Assembly: GCA_021737145.1 (NCBI GenBank)
Contig: JAIPEN010000022.1
Span: forward strand, 1 to 33,010
Reading direction: 5' to 3'
Length of the DNA stretch: 33,010 nt
Source: Desulfarculaceae bacterium
GTDB lineage: Bacteria; Desulfobacterota; Desulfarculia; Desulfarculales; Desulfarculaceae
Part shown: positions 30,861 through 33,010 of the stretch, one piece after another
Position numbering within the stretch: the first letter of the stretch is position 1
Layout of the letters: every line of letters begins with the position of its first letter
Notes under the pieces: generated by a model
What the model was told of the DNA's origin: nothing
Databases searched by the model: none
Seen by the model: only the letters and a program-made list of their open reading frames with translations
Position numbers and translations under genes: made by a program

Positions 30861-32762
30861 TCAGGCCTGCTGCTGCTGGAAGAGTTTGGCCCGCACCTTG
30901 GGCGAGCGCAGGAGGTAGATGCCCACCACCAGGCAGCCGCCGGCCACGTCGGTGATCCAGCTGGGGTAGATGAGCATGGCGCTGCCCACGAACAACAGGA
31001 TGCGGTAGACCGCATTGAGCTTGCCGTGCAGGTAGTTCTGCACCGCGTAGGCCAGGCCCAGCACCCCCACAAAGGCGGTGCAGCACACCTGGATGATCTT
31101 GCTCCAGTCCCCCACCAGCAACAGGGCGTTGTTGTAGACGAACATGTAGGGGATCAGGAAGATGACCAGAGCCAGGCGGCAGGCGGTGAAGGCGGTGCGC
31201 ATCATGGGCGCGCCGGATATGCCCGCCGCAACGAAGGCGTCTGGCGCCATGGGTGGGGTGATGCCGGCCATGGTGGCGAAATAGAACACGAACAAATGCG
31301 CCGCCAGGGGATAGACCCCCATGTTGATCAGGGCGGGCACCACCAGGATGGCCAGCACGATGTAGGCGGCCACCGGCGGCACGCCCATGCCTAGGATGAA
31401 CGAGGCGATCATGGTGAGGAACAAGAGGATCAGCAGGTTGCCGCCCGAAAGGTCGATGAGCATGGAGGACATCATCAGGCCCAGGCCGGTGAGGGTGATC
31501 ATGCCCAGCACCACGCCGCCCAGGGCCAGAATGGCCACCACCGGCAAGGCGGTGAGGGCGCCGTTTTGCAGGCCAAGGAGCACCTGGCGCGGGGTCATCA
31601 TGCGCGCCTTGCCGCCCAGGATGGTGCAAAGGGGAACCGCAATGGTAGCCCAGAAGGCGGCCCGGGTCACCGAAACCTTGGAGTAGGCCAGGAAGAAGAT
31701 CAGAACCCCGATGGGGATAAGGAAGAACCAGCCTTCCTTGATGGTCTTTTTGAAGCTGGGCAGCGAGCTCTTGGGCATGCCCTCCATGCCCCGTTTCTGG
31801 GCTTCCACGTCGATCATCAGGAACAGGCCGGTGTAGTAGAGCAAGGCCGACAAGCCTGCCGCCTTCATGATGGTCAGGTAGTTGACCCCCAATATCTCCA
31901 TGATGATGAACACCGCGCTGCCCATGATGGGCGGCATCAACAAGCCGCCGGCGCTGGACACCGCCTCCACCGCCCCGGCAAAGGTGCCGGAGTAGCCGTT
32001 CTTTTTCATCAGGGGGATGGTGATCTGGCCGGTGCCGGCCACGTTGGCCGTGCCGCTGCCCGAGAGCATGCCGAACAAAGAGCTGGCCACCACCGCGATT
32101 TTGGCCGGTCCGCCCCGCACGTGGCCAAAGATGCTGAAGGATAGGTTGATGAAGAAATCACCGCCCCCGGCCTCGCGCAGCATTGCCCCGAAAAGGATGA
32201 ACAGGAAGATGTAGGTGGCCGAGATGCCCGCCAGCATGCCGTAGATACCCTCGGTGGTGATGAACATGCTGTCGATCAGCCGCTCCAAGGGATAATTCTT
32301 GTGGGCGATGATGTCGGGCATTATCTCGCCGAAGCGGGCGTAGAGCATGGACACTGCGGCGATGATGGGGAAGACCCAACCCAGGGTGCGCCGCGAGGCC
32401 TCCATGCACAGCAGGATAAAGATGCCACCCAGCACCAGCTGGTAGAAGGGCGGGCTCATGCCCATGTTGCCCACCTTGGTGAACCAGGTGCACAGCACGT
32501 ATATGCCCAGGGCCAACACGATTCCTGCCAGCAGATAGCCGTCCCAGGAAATCTTGTTTTTCTTCTCGTGCTTCCAGCCGTAGATCAAAAAGATCAGGAC
32601 CAGGCCGAAGGTGACGTGAGTCACCCGCTGGTTCATGGCGGTCATCTGGAACACACCCGTGTAGAGCTGGAACACGCTCATGGCCACGGCAATGATCCTT
32701 ATGAGCATGGGGAACTGGGGGCTCTTGGGTTTTTCGAGTTTCAGTTTGGCTTCTGCTGCCAT
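30861..32762 (-). CDS. Fused TRAP transporter permease (DctQM, TAXI type)
   Basis: 633 residues, hydrophobic through most of its length. An N-terminal DctQ-like part of about four helices is joined to a DctM-like part with the family pattern SSLFGMLSGSGTANVAGTG and AGGLLMPPIMGS. Fused permeases of this kind work with TAXI-type periplasmic binding proteins to import carboxylates using an ion gradient. No binding-protein gene is in the window; it may lie beyond the right edge. AAAAGG precedes the ATG. Confidence 0.93.
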   Translation of the reverse strand: MAAEAKLKLEKPKSPQFPMLIRIIAVAMSVFQLYTGVFQMTAMNQRVTHVTFGLVLIFLIYGWKHEKKNKISWDGYLLAGIVLALGIYVLCTWFTKVGNMGMSPPFYQLVLGGIFILLCMEASRRTLGWVFPIIAAVSMLYARFGEIMPDIIAHKNYPLERLIDSMFITTEGIYGMLAGISATYIFLFILFGAMLREAGGGDFFINLSFSIFGHVRGGPAKIAVVASSLFGMLSGSGTANVAGTGQITIPLMKKNGYSGTFAGAVEAVSSAGGLLMPPIMGSAVFIIMEILGVNYLTIMKAAGLSALLYYTGLFLMIDVEAQKRGMEGMPKSSLPSFKKTIKEGWFFLIPIGVLIFFLAYSKVSVTRAAFWATIAVPLCTILGGKARMMTPRQVLLGLQNGALTALPVVAILALGGVVLGMITLTGLGLMMSSMLIDLSGGNLLILLFLTMIASFILGMGVPPVAAYIVLAILVVPALINMGVYPLAAHLFVFYFATMAGITPPMAPDAFVAAGISGAPMMRTAFTACRLALVIFLIPYMFVYNNALLLVGDWSKIIQVCCTAFVGVLGLAYAVQNYLHGKLNAVYRILLFVGSAMLIYPSWITDVAGGCLVVGIYLLRSPKVRAKLFQQQQA

Positions 32763-32813
32763 GGCAAATACCTTTTAGCCGGAGAGTCTCATAGCTGGTC
32801 GAACTTCGTGCTC

Positions 32814-33010
32814 TTAAATGTCTTCCATTTCCAGCTCCCCACCCGCGCCGTCCGGCGAGCGGGGAATGAAATCCTTGGCCAGCTTTACGCCGGCGGCGAG
32901 GGCCTTTTTGTTCAGCGCGTCGGTGCCAGGCGGCACCCGGGCCAAAAGGGCTTTTTCCAGGCCCCGCTTGCTCACCACCCCGGTGAGCTGCAGGATGGCC
33001 CCCAAGGCCA
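32814..33010 (-). CDS. C-terminal part of a 2-oxoacid:acceptor oxidoreductase gamma subunit
   Basis: 65 codons before the right edge, reading ALGAILQLTGVVSKRGLEKA and then ARVPPGTDALNKKALAAG. This matches the end of the gamma (PorG/VorC/KorC-like) subunit, where LGA-x-x-x-x-TG, a leucine-rich helix and N-x-x-A-x-x-G are conserved. The frame is open to the edge; the TTG near 33005 is internal. It is 51 bp upstream of the TRAP gene on the same strand, so the operon starts outside the window. Such enzymes convert a 2-oxoacid to acyl-CoA with ferredoxin reduction. Confidence 0.7.
   Translation of the reverse strand, partial: ALGAILQLTGVVSKRGLEKALLARVPPGTDALNKKALAAGVKLAKDFIPRSPDGAGGELEMEDI

Overview
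The window is about 33 kb of GC-rich bacterial DNA. It carries an intact sulfate-reducer electron-transfer operon (dsrMKJOP, preceded by an RsbRD-domain gene), a strictly anaerobic-type hybrid cluster protein, an oxygen-sensitive 2-hydroxyacyl-CoA dehydratase system and a 2-oxoacid:acceptor oxidoreductase fragment. This points to an anaerobic sulfate-reducing deltaproteobacterium (Desulfobacterota). The exact genus cannot be read from the sequence.

Layout. 1-120: start of a leftward gene with its own promoter and operator-like palindrome. 253-1893: hcp (leftward), with a 30-bp near-perfect palindrome upstream. 2228-5261: leftward enhancer-binding regulator and sensor kinase, separated by a 556-bp gap. 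That gap holds a rightward sigma-54-type promoter followed about 100 bp later by a strong rho-independent terminator and no reading frame: a candidate ~91-nt small RNA with C/U-rich anti-Shine-Dalgarno segments. 5477-7269: acyl-CoA ligase behind a perfect sigma-70 consensus promoter. 7440-8548: NYN nuclease/zinc-knuckle/cold-shock fusion and its terminator. 8618-9340: AsmA-like membrane-anchored protein. 9346-14849: leftward operon of VOC protein, two dehydratase subunits, AhpD-like protein, activase and Fe-S aldo-keto reductase. 15157-20877: rsbRD-like gene and dsrMKJOP, closed by a 28-bp palindromic terminator. 21083-21568: universal stress protein. 21700-21776: tRNA-Arg(CCG).

Downstream of the tRNA comes a scar region of lower GC (about 21.8-24.1 kb). 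It contains a decayed tyrosine recombinase end, a frameshifted fragment of a LarA-like nickel racemase, AT-rich palindromes and a FadR-type GntR regulator. From 33010 back to 24115 runs a tightly packed leftward catabolic operon: 2-oxoacid oxidoreductase gamma subunit (partial), fused TRAP permease, creatininase-family protein, MmgE/PrpD protein, SAM methyltransferase, FAD-linked 2-hydroxyacid oxidase, two Fe-S partner proteins and a uroporphyrinogen-decarboxylase-type methyltransferase. The GntR gene lies at its end and may control it.

Functionally, DsrMKJOP links the quinone pool and periplasm to cytoplasmic sulfite reduction. The two large leftward operons and the acyl-CoA ligase look like carbon-substrate oxidation modules that would feed electrons to it. 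The most unusual item is the kinase / regulator / sigma-54 small-RNA cassette at 2.2-5.3 kb, whose regulator has lost the canonical GAFTGA motif.
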